The translations under genes were made by a program, and so were the position numbers. The notes beneath the pieces are model-generated. The model was given only the letters and a program-made list of their open reading frames with translations, had not been told where the DNA came from and made no database searches. A stretch of 64,000 nucleotides of DNA from Alphaproteobacteria bacterium (GTDB lineage Bacteria > Pseudomonadota > Alphaproteobacteria > Micropepsales > Micropepsaceae): NCBI GenBank assembly GCA_016783965.1, contig JADHVO010000002.1:248001-312000 (forward strand), read 5' to 3'. The first letter of the stretch is position 1, and every line of letters begins with the position of its first letter. This document shows, one piece after another, positions 1 through 9,008 of this stretch.

Positions 1-742
1 GCTCGAACAGGCCGCAGGTGTTCGGGTTGGTGAGCATGATCGCGGCGACGTCGGGCCCGAGCTTGCCTTCCAGCTCCACCATGTCGACGCGGCCGTCGGC
101 CGTTCCCTTCACCTCGTCGATGGTGAAGCCGGCGAAGGCGGCAGTGGCGGGGTTGGTGCCGTGTGCGGATTCGGGAACGAGGATCCGGTTGCGCTTCTCG
201 CCGCGCGCCTCGACTGCGGCGCGGATCGCGAGCAGGCCGCAGAGTTCGCCATGCGCGCCGGCCTTGGGCGACATCGCGACAGCGGGCATGCCGGTGAGCG
301 TGGTGAGCCACTTCATCAACTCGGAGATCAGCTCCAGCGCGCCCTGGGTGGTGGATTGCGGCGCGAGCGGATGCAGGTCGCCGAAGCCGGGAAGCCGCGC
401 CATCTTCTCGTTGAGGCGCGGATTGTGCTTCATCGTGCACGATCCGAGCGGATAGAGGCCCGCGTCGATCGCATAGTTGTTGCGACTGAGGCGCACGTAG
501 TGTCGCACGACCTCCGGTTCCGAGAGGCCCGGCAGTCCGATGGGGCCGCGGCGGCGCTGGCCTCCGAGGCGCGCTTCGGACAGTTGCACGTTCGGCAGAT
601 CGACGCCGCAATGGCCGTCGCGGCCGATCCCGAAGATCAGCGGCTCCTCGTGGTCGAGGCCGCGGTCGCCGGAGATCGTCGGCAGCTCGTTGAGCTCGAT
701 CGCGCCCGGCGCGGTCGGGCGGCCCTGGTTGTTCATCGTCAT
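1..742 (-). CDS. gcvPB: Glycine dehydrogenase (decarboxylating) subunit 2, partial
   Basis: This is the C-terminal-half subunit of the P-protein of the glycine cleavage system, which with GcvPA decarboxylates glycine and passes the aminomethyl group to lipoylated GcvH. About 247 residues are visible; the gene continues beyond the left edge, so the PLP-binding lysine is not seen. Visible family motifs are YPLGSCTMKHNP near residue 95 and SAHGTNPATAAF further on. The start ATG at 742 follows the gcvPA stop (744-746) by one base; a second ATG at 736 is possible. It is the last visible gene of a riboswitch-led gcvT-gcvH-gcvPA-gcvPB operon. The split P-protein is common in Alphaproteobacteria and Gram-positives, unlike the fused E. 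coli form. Confidence 0.95.
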   Translation of the reverse strand, partial: MTMNNQGRPTAPGAIELNELPTISGDRGLDHEEPLIFGIGRDGHCGVDLPNVQLSEARLGGQRRRGPIGLPGLSEPEVVRHYVRLSRNNYAIDAGLYPLGSCTMKHNPRLNEKMARLPGFGDLHPLAPQSTTQGALELISELMKWLTTLTGMPAVAMSPKAGAHGELCGLLAIRAAVEARGEKRNRILVPESAHGTNPATAAFAGFTIDEVKGTADGRVDMVELEGKLGPDVAAIMLTNPNTCGLFE

Positions 743-743
743 C

Positions 744-2087
744 CTACAGAACCTCCGCCAGCGCCCTGGTGAGCGCATCGGCGTCTTCGTCGGTGGTGGT
801 CTCGGTGGCGGCGACGATCAGCAGGTCTTTCACCGACGGATCGTGCGGCAGGAGGCGCGAGGCGGGAACCCCAGCAATGATGCCCTTCTTAGCGAGCACA
901 TCGACAACCTCCGCGGCGGGCTTCGACAGCTTCACGGTGAACTCGTTGAAGAAGGCCGGCGTGACAAGGCTGACGCCCTTCACCGCGCTCAGCTTGTCGG
1001 CGAGCGCCGACGCCTTGGCATGGTTGATGCGGGCGAGACGGGTCAGGCCCTCTTCGCCCAGGAGCGACAGGTGGATCGTGAAGGCCAGGCAGCAGAGGCC
1101 GGAATTGGTGCAGATGTTCGACGTCGCCTTCTCGCGGCGGATGTGCTGCTCGCGGGTCGACAGCGTCAGCACATAACCGCGCCTGCCGGCGGCGTCGACC
1201 GTCTCGCCACAGAGGCGGCCGGGCATCTGGCGGAGATATTTCTCCTTCGTCGCGAACAGACCGACATAGGGGCCGCCGAAGTTGAGGCCGTTGCCGATCG
1301 ACTGGCCTTCGCAGGCCACGATGTCGGCATCCTGGAAGCCAGGCGCTTCGAGCAGGCCGAGCGAGACGACTTCGGTGACGACCGCGATCAGCAGCGCACC
1401 CTTGGCGTGCGCGGCGGCGGCAAGCGGCTTCAGATCGCGGATCAAGCCGAACACGTCGGGGCTCTGCACCACGATACAGGCAGTCTCGTTGTCGATCAGC
1501 GCGGCAATGTCTTCCGCCTTGCCGGGCGTGACGGTGGCGCGGGTGATGGTGCCGTGCAGGCCGGCGACGGTCTCAACCGTCTCGGCGTAATGCGGATGCA
1601 GGCCGCCGGAGAGGATCGCTTTGGGGCGGCGCGTGATGCGCTGGGCCATCAGCACCGCTTCGGTCGTGGCCGTGGAACCGTCGTAGAGCGAGGCGTTGGC
1701 GACTTCCATACCGGTCAGCAGCGCGACCTGGGTCTGGAATTCGAACATGTATTGCAGCGTGCCCTGCGCGATCTCGGGCTGGTAGGGCGTGTAGCTGGTG
1801 AGGAATTCGCTGCGCTGGATCAGGTGATCGACCGCGGCCGGGACGTGGTGCTTGTAGGCGCCTGCCCCACAGAAGAACGGCGCGGCGCCGGCCGCGGTGT
1901 TCTTCGCCGCCATGCGCGTGAGCTTGCGGTCGACCTCGATCTCGCCCTGCGTGTCAGGAAGATCGAAGGCCGAGAGCGGGACGACCGCTTCCTTCGGCAC
2001 GTCCTTGAACAGGGCATCGACAGAGCCGACGCCGATCTTGGCGAGCATCGCCGCGCGGTCGTCGGCGGTCAGCGGGTGATAGCGCAT
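744..2087 (-). CDS. gcvPA: Glycine dehydrogenase (decarboxylating) subunit 1
   Basis: N-terminal-half subunit of the glycine cleavage P-protein, 447 residues, the normal length for GcvPA. It begins [15 protein letters not shown] and carries the family's [19 protein letters not shown] and [23 protein letters not shown]-type blocks between residues 70 and 120. It forms a heterotetramer with GcvPB in the cytoplasm and catalyses PLP-dependent glycine decarboxylation. It sits 4 bp downstream of gcvH and 1 bp upstream of gcvPB, so the genes are surely co-transcribed and probably translationally coupled. Its regulation should follow the glycine riboswitch upstream of gcvT. Confidence 0.96.
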   Translation of the reverse strand: MRYHPLTADDRAAMLAKIGVGSVDALFKDVPKEAVVPLSAFDLPDTQGEIEVDRKLTRMAAKNTAAGAAPFFCGAGAYKHHVPAAVDHLIQRSEFLTSYTPYQPEIAQGTLQYMFEFQTQVALLTGMEVANASLYDGSTATTEAVLMAQRITRRPKAILSGGLHPHYAETVETVAGLHGTITRATVTPGKAEDIAALIDNETACIVVQSPDVFGLIRDLKPLAAAAHAKGALLIAVVTEVVSLGLLEAPGFQDADIVACEGQSIGNGLNFGGPYVGLFATKEKYLRQMPGRLCGETVDAAGRRGYVLTLSTREQHIRREKATSNICTNSGLCCLAFTIHLSLLGEEGLTRLARINHAKASALADKLSAVKGVSLVTPAFFNEFTVKLSKPAAEVVDVLAKKGIIAGVPASRLLPHDPSVKDLLIVAATETTTDEDADALTRALAEVL

Positions 2088-2091
2088 GTGC

Positions 2092-2466
2092 TTAGAGGCC
2101 CTTCACGAACTCGTCGTACTGTTGCTTGGTCATCAGCCTGGCGAACTCGGCCTTGTCGGCGAGCTTTAGCTTGAAGAACCAGCCTTCGCCTTCCGGGTCG
2201 GCGTTGACCTTCGCGGGGTCGCCGGTGAGGTCGGGATTGTTGGCGGTTACCTCGCCGCCGACGGGCGCATAGACTTCGCTTGCGGCCTTGACGCTTTCGA
2301 CCACCGCGGCCTCGCCGCCGGCGCCGACCTTGCGGCCAGCTTCGGGCAATTCGACGAAAACGACGTCGCCGAGCTGTTCGGCGGCGTATTTGGTGATGCC
2401 GACGGTCGCTTCGTCGCCGTCGACGCGGACCCATTCATGCTGATCGGTGAAGCGGACTTCGGACAT
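2092..2466 (-). CDS. gcvH: Glycine cleavage system H protein
   Basis: Lipoyl carrier protein of the glycine cleavage system, 124 residues. The lipoylation lysine is K60 in the motif [11 protein letters not shown], and the C-terminal region KANPEGEGW-like (here [13 protein letters not shown]) is standard. I chose the ATG at 2466 because an AGGAG Shine-Dalgarno lies 6 nt upstream; the in-frame ATG at 2472 would sit directly on that site. It shuttles the aminomethyl group between GcvPA/B, GcvT and the dihydrolipoamide dehydrogenase L protein, which is not in this window. Confidence 0.96.
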   Translation of the reverse strand: MSEVRFTDQHEWVRVDGDEATVGITKYAAEQLGDVVFVELPEAGRKVGAGGEAAVVESVKAASEVYAPVGGEVTANNPDLTGDPAKVNADPEGEGWFFKLKLADKAEFARLMTKQQYDEFVKGL

Positions 2467-2475
2467 GTGCATCTC

Positions 2476-3597
2476 CTAAATGGCGCGGCGATAGCGGTGG
2501 GGAACGAAAGGCATGGGCGCGACCCTGGCCGGGAGCGGCTTGCCGCGGACGATGAGGTCGACCTCGGTGCCGTCGGCGGCGAAGGCGGTGTCGACGTAGC
2601 CCATGGCGATGGGCGCGTTCAGCGAGGGGCCGAAGCCGCCCGAGGTGATCTTGCCTATGATCTTGCCGGACTTGTTGGCGATCTCGGTGCCCTCGCGGGC
2701 GGGGGCGCGGCCGTCGGGGCGGAAGCCGACACGCTTCTTCGGCGTGCCGTTGAAGATGCGGTCCATGATCCTCTCTGCGGCGGGGAAGTCCCTGTCCATC
2801 TTGCGGCGCTTGGCGATGGACCAGACGAGATTGGCTTCGGCGGGATCGGTCGTCTCGTCGATGTCGTGACCGTAGAGGCAGAGGCCCGCTTCTAGCCGCA
2901 GGCTGTCGCGGGCGCCGAGGCCGATGGGGAGGACTTCGGGTTCGCGCAACAGCGAGCGGGCGACGCGTTCGGCGTGGACCGCCTCGATGGAGATTTCGAA
3001 GCCGTCTTCGCCGGTATAGCCGGAGCGCGAGACGATCGCGGGCGCGCCGGCGACGGTGCAGCGCACGACCTTCATGAAGGTGAGCTTGTCGATGCCGGGT
3101 GAGTGGCGTTCCAGCACGGCGCCGGCGGCGGGGCCTTGCAGCGCGAGCAGCGCGCGGTCGGGGCGCGGTTCCAGCGTGGCGATGCCTTTCAGCTTTTCGG
3201 CGATGTAGGCGAAGTCGCCATCCTTGGTGCCGGCGTTCACGACGAGGTAGAGCGCATCCTCGCCCACCAGCTTCGTGAACATGAAGTCGTCCTTGATCGT
3301 GCCACTGTCGTTCAGCAGCAGGCCGTAGCGCTGCATGCCAGGCTTGAGGCCCACGACATCGGCGGGCGTCACCTTTTCCAGCGCGCGGGCCGGATCGGCG
3401 CCGGAGAGGAACGCCTGACCCATGTGCGAGACGTCGAACAGGCCCGCTTTCTCGCGGGTGTGCAGGTGCTCTTTCAGGATGCCGGACGGGTACTGCACCG
3501 GCATGTCGTAGCCCGAGAACGGCACCATCTTGGCGCCCAGCTCCAGATGCAGGGCATGGAGCGGCGTCCGCTTCAGTGTCTCGTTCGTGTCGGCCAT
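2476..3597 (-). CDS. gcvT: Aminomethyltransferase (glycine cleavage T protein)
   Basis: 373-residue tetrahydrofolate-dependent aminomethyltransferase that releases ammonia from the H-protein-bound intermediate and makes 5,10-methylene-THF. The start MADTNETLKRTPLHALHLELGA is typical, followed by the GAKMVPFSGYDMPVQY block, the GLFDVSHMGQ block near residue 60 and the YTGEDGFEI block near residue 195. First gene of the gcv operon, lying directly downstream of a tandem glycine riboswitch, so glycine should switch on the whole operon. The start codon has no strong Shine-Dalgarno. Confidence 0.96.
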   Translation of the reverse strand: MADTNETLKRTPLHALHLELGAKMVPFSGYDMPVQYPSGILKEHLHTREKAGLFDVSHMGQAFLSGADPARALEKVTPADVVGLKPGMQRYGLLLNDSGTIKDDFMFTKLVGEDALYLVVNAGTKDGDFAYIAEKLKGIATLEPRPDRALLALQGPAAGAVLERHSPGIDKLTFMKVVRCTVAGAPAIVSRSGYTGEDGFEISIEAVHAERVARSLLREPEVLPIGLGARDSLRLEAGLCLYGHDIDETTDPAEANLVWSIAKRRKMDRDFPAAERIMDRIFNGTPKKRVGFRPDGRAPAREGTEIANKSGKIIGKITSGGFGPSLNAPIAMGYVDTAFAADGTEVDLIVRGKPLPARVAPMPFVPHRYRRAI

Positions 3598-3656
3598 GAA
3601 AGGTCCGTATGCAGAGTGTTGTGACGGCGCGCGCTGCTCCCGCAGCGTTCGCGCCC

Positions 3657-3842
3657 CTCTGTCATGGGACCTGAGAGATTTCCCCGCCGGTTTCCGGTCG
3701 GATTACCCCTTCGGTGAGAGCACCCCCACCGGGCACCCTGCTTTCCAGAAGATCATTACCTTCGCGGTCCTTTTGCCTGAGAGTTTCCGGGGCGGTTGCT
3801 CCTTCGGCCTCCACTGACGTGGACGTCTCCCGCGAGGGATCG
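3657..3842 (-). promoter_or_regulatory. Tandem glycine riboswitch upstream of gcvT
   Basis: Read on the minus strand, two successive copies of the glycine aptamer core are visible. Aptamer 1 (about 3765-3842) has GAGGCCGAAGGAGCAA and then ACTCTCAGGCAAAAGGAC; aptamer 2 (about 3657-3735) has ACCGAAGGGGTAA and then TCTCTCAGGTCCCATGACAG. Both match the conserved CGAAGG..GCAA and CTCTCAGGCAAAAGGAC cores of the gcvT riboswitch family. The tandem lies 60-245 bases upstream of the gcvT start and presumably activates the operon when glycine is abundant. The stretch between it and gcvT holds no gene, and no clear intrinsic terminator was seen. Confidence 0.95.
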
Positions 3843-3948
3843 TGTGTTTGGCCGCGACCGCGCGCCATCCGGCGGGCCGCCACGTTGCGGGCATACTAAG
3901 GGGCGAAGGTGAGGAGTCAACGAAAGGCGCAGAAAATGCGGTTTTCGC

Positions 3949-5712
3949 TCACATTCTTTCCGGAACCTCAATCCCCAAGAGGGACAGAACCTTGGTTAGC
4001 ACGGCCAAAGTCAGGGCACTGAGGCCGAGGCGGGCGGCGCGCAGGGCCGCGTCCGATTCGGACAGGATGTGGTGCTCGGAATAGAAGCGGCTGTAGTTCT
4101 GGGCGAGCGTGAAGGCGTAGTCGCACAGGATGTTCGGCGCCCTGCCCTTCTCCGCGGCCGTCATCGCATCCGGCAGGGCCAAAAGCTGGAGAAACAGGGT
4201 GCGCTCTTCCGGCGAATGGGTCGCTGGATCGCCTGGCGCGAAGCCCTGCTCTGCCGCGCGGCGCAGGATCGATTGGATGCGGACCGCCGCATATTGCAGG
4301 TAGGGGCCGGTCTTGCCCTCGAACTTCGAGAAGCGTTCGAGGTCGAAGATGTAGTCGGTCAGGCGGTAGTTCGAGAGGTCGGCGAATTTCAGCGTCGCGA
4401 TGCCGACCTTCCTGGCGATATCAGCGCGCTCTTCCGCCGAATAATCCTCACCGATCCCCTGTTCCGTGAGCCGCTTCTTGGCTTCAGCGGTCACCATGGC
4501 GATCAGGTCGAACAGCTTCATCACGCCGCCAACGCGGGTCTTGAATGGCTTGCCGTCGGTGCCGTTCATGGTGCCGAAGCCCGCGTGTTCGAGCGTCGCC
4601 TTGCCTGCGATGCCGGCCTTCTCGGCAGCGCGGAAGACCTGTTCGAAATGCAGGTGCTGGCGCTGGTCGACGACGTAGAGGATGAGGTCCGGGTTCTGCT
4701 CCTTCACGCGGTCGACGATGGTTGCGAGATCGGTGGTTCCATAGAGCACCGCGCCGTCCGACTTCACCAGGATCAGCGGCGGCATTTCCTTCTTGTCGGA
4801 ATTGCGCTCGACCGGGATGACCAGCGCACCTTCGCTTTCGACGGCGATCTGGCGGGCCTTCAGGTCCTCGACCATCGGCACGGTGATGGCGTCGACACTC
4901 GCTTCGCCCTTCCACATGTCGAAGTGAATACCCAAGCTGGAGAACTCGCGGTCGAGGCCGACCTTGGACACGTTGAAGAACTGCTGCCACAGCGCGCGAT
5001 AGCCGCGGCGGCCGGCCTGGAGTTCGGCGGTCGCCTTGCGAGCTTCTTCGAGTCGCGCGGGATCAGCTTTGCAGGCGGCTGACGCGGCCGGATAGATCTC
5101 TTCCAGGTCCTCCATGCTGACCGGCGATTGCGCCGGATATTCGCCGGTGAAGTCCGGATCGAAATAGACCGGCGCGATGCCGCGATGCTCGATCTCGGAG
5201 ATGAGCTGGCCCATCTGGAGGCCCCAGTCGCCGAGGTGAATGTCGCTGGTGACCGTCCAGCCGTTGGCGCGGAACAGGCGTTGCAGGCTGTCGCCGATCA
5301 CGGACGAGCGCAGATGGCCGACATGCATCGGCTTGGCGACATTCGGGCCACCGAAGTCGATCACCATCGCCTTGCCCTTGCCGGTCTCTGGCGCGCCGAG
5401 GTTGCCGTCATGCGCCAGTGCCACACCGCGTGCGGTCAGTGCGTCGTCGGTCAGGTCGAGATTGATGAAACCGGGACCGGCGATTTCGACTTTGGCGAAG
5501 AGCGGGTTGACCTTCAGACGCGCGGCCACCTTCTCCGCGACGGCACGCGGGTTGGTCTTGGCTGCTTTTGCGGCGGCAAGCGCGCCATTGCACTGGAACT
5601 GGGCGAGATCGGGACGGTCGGAGCGCTGGACCTGACCAAAGCTTTGCGAAAGGCCTTCGGCCGCGAACGCGGCACCCGCGATCGCGCTCAGCTCGGCGGA
5701 AAGCGCCGTCAT
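3949..5712 (-). CDS. argS: Arginyl-tRNA synthetase
   Basis: 587-residue class I aminoacyl-tRNA synthetase charging tRNA-Arg. The N-terminal additional domain (about 1-115) is followed by FGGPNVAKPMHVGHLRSS near residue 125, where HVGH stands for the HIGH signature. The C-terminal anticodon-binding domain ends LLGIEVPERM, which is typical. No canonical KMSKS is present, as in most ArgS. The start ATG overlaps the stop of the upstream lipoprotein gene (ATGA, 5709-5712). argS followed by a membrane or SPOR-type gene is a frequent alphaproteobacterial order; here the partner is upstream instead. Confidence 0.97.
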   Translation of the reverse strand: MTALSAELSAIAGAAFAAEGLSQSFGQVQRSDRPDLAQFQCNGALAAAKAAKTNPRAVAEKVAARLKVNPLFAKVEIAGPGFINLDLTDDALTARGVALAHDGNLGAPETGKGKAMVIDFGGPNVAKPMHVGHLRSSVIGDSLQRLFRANGWTVTSDIHLGDWGLQMGQLISEIEHRGIAPVYFDPDFTGEYPAQSPVSMEDLEEIYPAASAACKADPARLEEARKATAELQAGRRGYRALWQQFFNVSKVGLDREFSSLGIHFDMWKGEASVDAITVPMVEDLKARQIAVESEGALVIPVERNSDKKEMPPLILVKSDGAVLYGTTDLATIVDRVKEQNPDLILYVVDQRQHLHFEQVFRAAEKAGIAGKATLEHAGFGTMNGTDGKPFKTRVGGVMKLFDLIAMVTAEAKKRLTEQGIGEDYSAEERADIARKVGIATLKFADLSNYRLTDYIFDLERFSKFEGKTGPYLQYAAVRIQSILRRAAEQGFAPGDPATHSPEERTLFLQLLALPDAMTAAEKGRAPNILCDYAFTLAQNYSRFYSEHHILSESDAALRAARLGLSALTLAVLTKVLSLLGIEVPERM

Positions 5713-6239
5713 CGATTGAGCTTCTTGTTGTAGTCGAGCTGCTCACGCGTGAGCTGGAGCCCGACGACCAGGCCATACTGGAACGGCTTCTTGCCGTTGT
5801 CGAACTTCGTGCGATAGACGGGCGCCGTGATGCTGAAGGTCGTGGATGCTTCGCCGGGATTGAAGTCGAAGGTGGTGGCCAGAATCTTCTTGGTCTGGAT
5901 ATTCGTGCCGTCGAGCACCGACGCGATGAAGTACGGCACCGGATAGTGCGCGGGGTCGCCCGTCGGGGTGCGGGTAGCGCGGAAGTTGATGACCAGCTCG
6001 GAATCGGCGGTGCCCTCGTCCGCATCGAAGTCGCAGCTCTGGCTCACGCTCATCATCTGGATCGTGTACTGCTCGCCGGAGGGATCGTTCTGCATGCCGG
6101 CCTTGAAGGCCGTCAGCCACGATGCGCTGGCCAGCACGGTCGCGACCGGGCAATTGGCACGCTCCTTCTCGGTCTGGCAGCCGGAAAGCAACAGGAGGGA
6201 CAGGCCGGCCAGCACGGCGGTACGGAGCAGAGCGTTCAT
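5709..6239 (-). CDS. Putative lipoprotein of unknown function
   Basis: 176-residue protein with a lipoprotein signal peptide: MNALLRTAVLAGLSLLLLSGC, the lipobox being LLSGC with the modified cysteine near residue 21. The mature part is soluble and beta-rich in appearance, with a pattern of alternating hydrophobic residues (ELVINFRATRTP, TTFSITAPVYRTKF). I do not recognise the family. The ATG at 6239 is preferred because an upstream extension would place charged residues before the signal. It overlaps argS by 4 bases and is divergent from thrB. Likely anchored in the inner or outer membrane facing the periplasm. Confidence 0.8.
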   Translation of the reverse strand: MNALLRTAVLAGLSLLLLSGCQTEKERANCPVATVLASASWLTAFKAGMQNDPSGEQYTIQMMSVSQSCDFDADEGTADSELVINFRATRTPTGDPAHYPVPYFIASVLDGTNIQTKKILATTFDFNPGEASTTFSITAPVYRTKFDNGKKPFQYGLVVGLQLTREQLDYNKKLNR

Positions 6240-6366
6240 GGGAGAGATGAGATAGCGTCGCAGGGCCCATAGCACAACCGGGCCGATTCTGCGCGGCCGA
6301 CACGTCGCCTTGACCTTTTTTCATACGCCCCCGAACGTGCCGACCGGGCGGCCGTTAAGGAGCAGC

Positions 6367-7326
6367 ATGGCGGTTTACACGGACGTTTCATTCGAGGAGC
6401 TGGAGGCGGTGCTGGCCGGCTATGACGTCGGCCAGCCGCTGAGCTTCAAGGGCATTGCCGAGGGCGTCGAGAACTCGAACTTCTACCTCCAGACCGACCG
6501 CGGAGCGTATTTCCTGACGCTCTACGAGAAGCGGGTCAGCGAGGCGGACCTGCCGTTCTTCCTGGGCCTGATGGAGCACCTGGCGGCGCGCGGGATCGCC
6601 TGTCCCCAGCCGATCCGGCGGCGCGACGGGGCCCAATCGACGCGCATCAACGGGCGGCCGGCGGCGCTGGTGTCCTTCCTGAACGGGTTGTCGCTCCGGC
6701 GGCCCGAGGTCGTGCATTGCGCGGCGGCGGGCGACGCGCTCGCGAAGCTGCACGCGGCCGGGGCCGGGTTCGCGATCAAACGGCCGAACGCACTGGGGCC
6801 GGACGGCTGGGCGCCGCTCGTGGAAAAGACGGCGGACGGCGCCGACGGCATCGAGGGCGGCTTGCGCGTCCTGATCGCAGACGGACATGCGCGCGTTCTG
6901 GCGAACTGGCCGAAGGATTTGCCGCAGGGGGTGATCCATGCCGACCTGTTTCCCGACAACGTGCTGTTCATGGGCACGGGGGTGTCGGGACTGATTGATT
7001 TCTATTTCGCCTGCAACGATGCGCTGGCCTATGACCTTGCGGTGATGCTGAACGCGTGGTGCTTCGAGACCGATGGCTCGTACAACATCACCAAGGGGAA
7101 GGCGCTGATCGCCGCGTATCAGGCGAGGCGTGCGTTGTCGGTGGACGAGAAAGCGGCGCTGCCGGTGCTGTGCGCGGGGGCAGCGCTGCGGTTCCTGCTG
7201 ACGCGCCTCTATGACCGGATCAACCACGATCCGAATGCGCTGGTGCGGCCGAAAGACCCGCGTGACTTTTCCAAGCGGTTGCGCTTTCACCTCAATGCGA
7301 AATCGGCAGCCGAGTACGGATTGTGA
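6367..7326 (+). CDS. thrB: Homoserine kinase (APH-fold type)
   Basis: 319-residue homoserine kinase of the ThrB class that shares the aminoglycoside phosphotransferase fold and makes O-phosphohomoserine for threonine synthesis. It begins [19 protein letters not shown] and shows the [18 protein letters not shown]-binding block near residue 40, the catalytic [14 protein letters not shown] near residue 190 and the metal-binding GLIDFYFAC. The ATG at 6367 has AAGGAG 4-5 nt upstream. It ends in a GTGA overlap with rnhA. Its pathway partner thrC lies 7 kb away in this window. Confidence 0.95.
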   Translation: MAVYTDVSFEELEAVLAGYDVGQPLSFKGIAEGVENSNFYLQTDRGAYFLTLYEKRVSEADLPFFLGLMEHLAARGIACPQPIRRRDGAQSTRINGRPAALVSFLNGLSLRRPEVVHCAAAGDALAKLHAAGAGFAIKRPNALGPDGWAPLVEKTADGADGIEGGLRVLIADGHARVLANWPKDLPQGVIHADLFPDNVLFMGTGVSGLIDFYFACNDALAYDLAVMLNAWCFETDGSYNITKGKALIAAYQARRALSVDEKAALPVLCAGAALRFLLTRLYDRINHDPNALVRPKDPRDFSKRLRFHLNAKSAAEYGL

Positions 7327-7754
7327 GCAAACCTCGCGTGGAGCTTTTCACCGACGGCGCCTGTTCGGGAAATCCCGGACCTGGCGGATGGGGCGCGATC
7401 CTGCGCGCAGGCACGACCGAAAAGGAGCTCTCCGGCGGCGACAAGGCGACGACCAACAACCGCATGGAGATGATGGCGGTCATCCAGGGATTAGCTGCAC
7501 TAAAAGTGCCGTCGGCGGTGACGCTCTATACAGACTCCAAATACGTGATGGACGGCGCCACCAAGTGGATCCACGGCTGGAAGAAGAACGGCTGGAGGAC
7601 CGCCGACAAGAAGCCGGTAAAGAACGACGACCTGTGGCGGCTGCTGGAGGTCGAGACGGCGCGCCACGACATGACCTGGCGCTGGGTCAGGGGCCACGAC
7701 GGACATCCGGAGAACGAGCGCGCCGACGCACTGGCCCGCGGCGCCATTCCCTGA
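7323..7754 (+). CDS. rnhA: Ribonuclease HI
   Basis: 143-residue RNase H that cuts RNA in RNA-DNA hybrids. All catalytic residues are present: D11 in [17 protein letters not shown]49 in NNRMEMMA, D71 in YTDSKYV, H125 in VRGHDGH and D135 in ERADAL. The start is GTG at 7323, overlapping the thrB stop. The thrB-rnhA pair is conserved in many Alphaproteobacteria. A GC-rich hairpin follows. Confidence 0.97.
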   Translation: MSKPRVELFTDGACSGNPGPGGWGAILRAGTTEKELSGGDKATTNNRMEMMAVIQGLAALKVPSAVTLYTDSKYVMDGATKWIHGWKKNGWRTADKKPVKNDDLWRLLEVETARHDMTWRWVRGHDGHPENERADALARGAIP

Positions 7755-7762
7755 ACGAGGAA

Positions 7763-7781
7763 GGCGGCCCCGAGGGCCGCC
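7763..7781. terminator. Bidirectional terminator-like hairpin between rnhA and the peroxiredoxin gene
   Basis: GGCGGCCC, CGA, GGGCCGCC forms a perfect 8 bp stem with a 3 nt loop in the 41 bp gap between two convergent genes. There is no long T tract on either strand, so it may act as a mutual RNA 3' end stabiliser rather than a strong intrinsic terminator. Confidence 0.65.
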
Positions 7782-7795
7782 GTGTCCGACGTCAG

Positions 7796-8278
7796 TTAGA
7801 GCTGCTTCAGGACGTGCTCGGCGCTCGAGACGTTGAACGCTCCCGGCTCTTCGACGTTGAGCTCCTTCACCACGCCGTTGTCGACGATCATGGCGTAACG
7901 CTGGCTGCGCTTGCCCATGCCGAAGCGGCTGCCGTCCATCTCAAGACCCATGGCGCGCGTGAAGTCGCCATTGCCGTCGGCCAGCATGCGGACCTTGCCG
8001 TCCGACTTTTGATCCTTGCCCCAGGCACCCATCACGAAGGCGTCGTTGACGGACACGCAGGCGATCTCGTCCACGCCCTTCGACTTCAGCGCATCGAAAT
8101 TCTGCACGAAGCCCGGAACATGCTTGGCCGAGCAGGTCGGCGTGAAGGCGCCGGGAAGCGCGAACACCACGACCTTCTTGCCGGCGAACAGATCGTCGGT
8201 CTTGACGGGCTTTGGGCCACCGTCCTGCATTTCCATCAACGTTGCGGACGGAACCTTTTCGCCAACATGAATTGTCAT
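7796..8278 (-). CDS. Peroxiredoxin (Prx5-type)
   Basis: 160-residue thiol peroxidase of the Prx5 group that reduces hydrogen and alkyl peroxides. The active site PGAFTPTC places the peroxidatic cysteine at C49; C74 in EIACVSVND is the only obvious second cysteine and may resolve it, or glutathione/glutaredoxin may. Start MTIHVGEKVPSATLMEM, with a near-perfect AGGAGAT ribosome site just upstream. Cytoplasmic. Transcribed alone, divergent from yqgE and convergent with rnhA. Confidence 0.93.
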   Translation of the reverse strand: MTIHVGEKVPSATLMEMQDGGPKPVKTDDLFAGKKVVVFALPGAFTPTCSAKHVPGFVQNFDALKSKGVDEIACVSVNDAFVMGAWGKDQKSDGKVRMLADGNGDFTRAMGLEMDGSRFGMGKRSQRYAMIVDNGVVKELNVEEPGAFNVSSAEHVLKQL

Positions 8279-8372
8279 GAAAATCTCCTGAACGGGTTAT
8301 GACGGCCGAACGCGGTTTTACCGCACGCACTGGATGGTCGCCAAGGCGTCCTGTTGGATGTAGCGTTACGGC

Positions 8373-9008
8373 ATGGCACGCGAACGTCGACCCGACGACC
8401 AAGCACGTCCAACCAAGAGCGAGCGAGCGGGCGAACAACCCCAGTCCGCAGAGGGCTTTCTGCATGGCAAGCTCCTGATCGCGATGCCGGGCATGTCGGA
8501 TCCGCGGTTCGAACGCAGCGTCATCTTCATGTGCCAGCACTCCGCCGAGGGCGCGATGGGCCTGATCGTGAACAAGCCGCTCGACCTCGAATTCCGGGAG
8601 CTGATGGAGAAGATGGACATCCAGACCGTGCCGCAGGCGGCGGCGCGGCACGTGATGTTCGGCGGACCGGTCGATACCGACAAGGGCTATATCCTGCACA
8701 GTTCCGACCGCAGCAACCATCCGCCCAGCACGATCGTCGTGACACCGGAGATCGCCATGTCGCTGACCGTCGACATGCTGAAGAGGGTCGCCAACGGCAG
8801 CGGGCCGAGCCGTTGGATGATGGCGCTGGGTTATGCCGGCTGGGGTCCGGGCCAGATAGAGAGCGAGATCGCAGCGAACGGCTGGATCCATTGCGAGCCG
8901 GACAACGAGATCATCTTCGGCGGCGGCATGGAGAACAAGTGGGTGCGCGCGCTCGACAAGCTGGGCGCGAACGTCTCAGGCCTGTCGTGGCAATCCGGAC
9001 GCGCGTGA
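8373..9008 (+). CDS. yqgE: YqgE/AlgH family protein (UPF0301)
   Basis: 211-residue protein of the YqgE/AlgH family. The family core begins at GFLHGKLLIAMPGMSDPRFERSV near residue 27, followed by HSAEGAMGLIVNKP and FGGPVDTDKGYILHS. It has a polar N-terminal extension of about 25 residues (MARERRPDDQARPTKSERAGEQ) that could be a mis-set start; no other ATG gives the full core. Molecular function is not established for the family. The 3' end overlaps the convergent GGDEF/EAL gene by 33 bases. Confidence 0.9.
   Translation: MARERRPDDQARPTKSERAGEQPQSAEGFLHGKLLIAMPGMSDPRFERSVIFMCQHSAEGAMGLIVNKPLDLEFRELMEKMDIQTVPQAAARHVMFGGPVDTDKGYILHSSDRSNHPPSTIVVTPEIAMSLTVDMLKRVANGSGPSRWMMALGYAGWGPGQIESEIAANGWIHCEPDNEIIFGGGMENKWVRALDKLGANVSGLSWQSGRA

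Noticed and set aside
540-2174. A 544-codon plus frame over gcvPA/gcvPB
   Set aside because: Antisense shadow of the gcv genes, no recognisable protein, no ribosome site.
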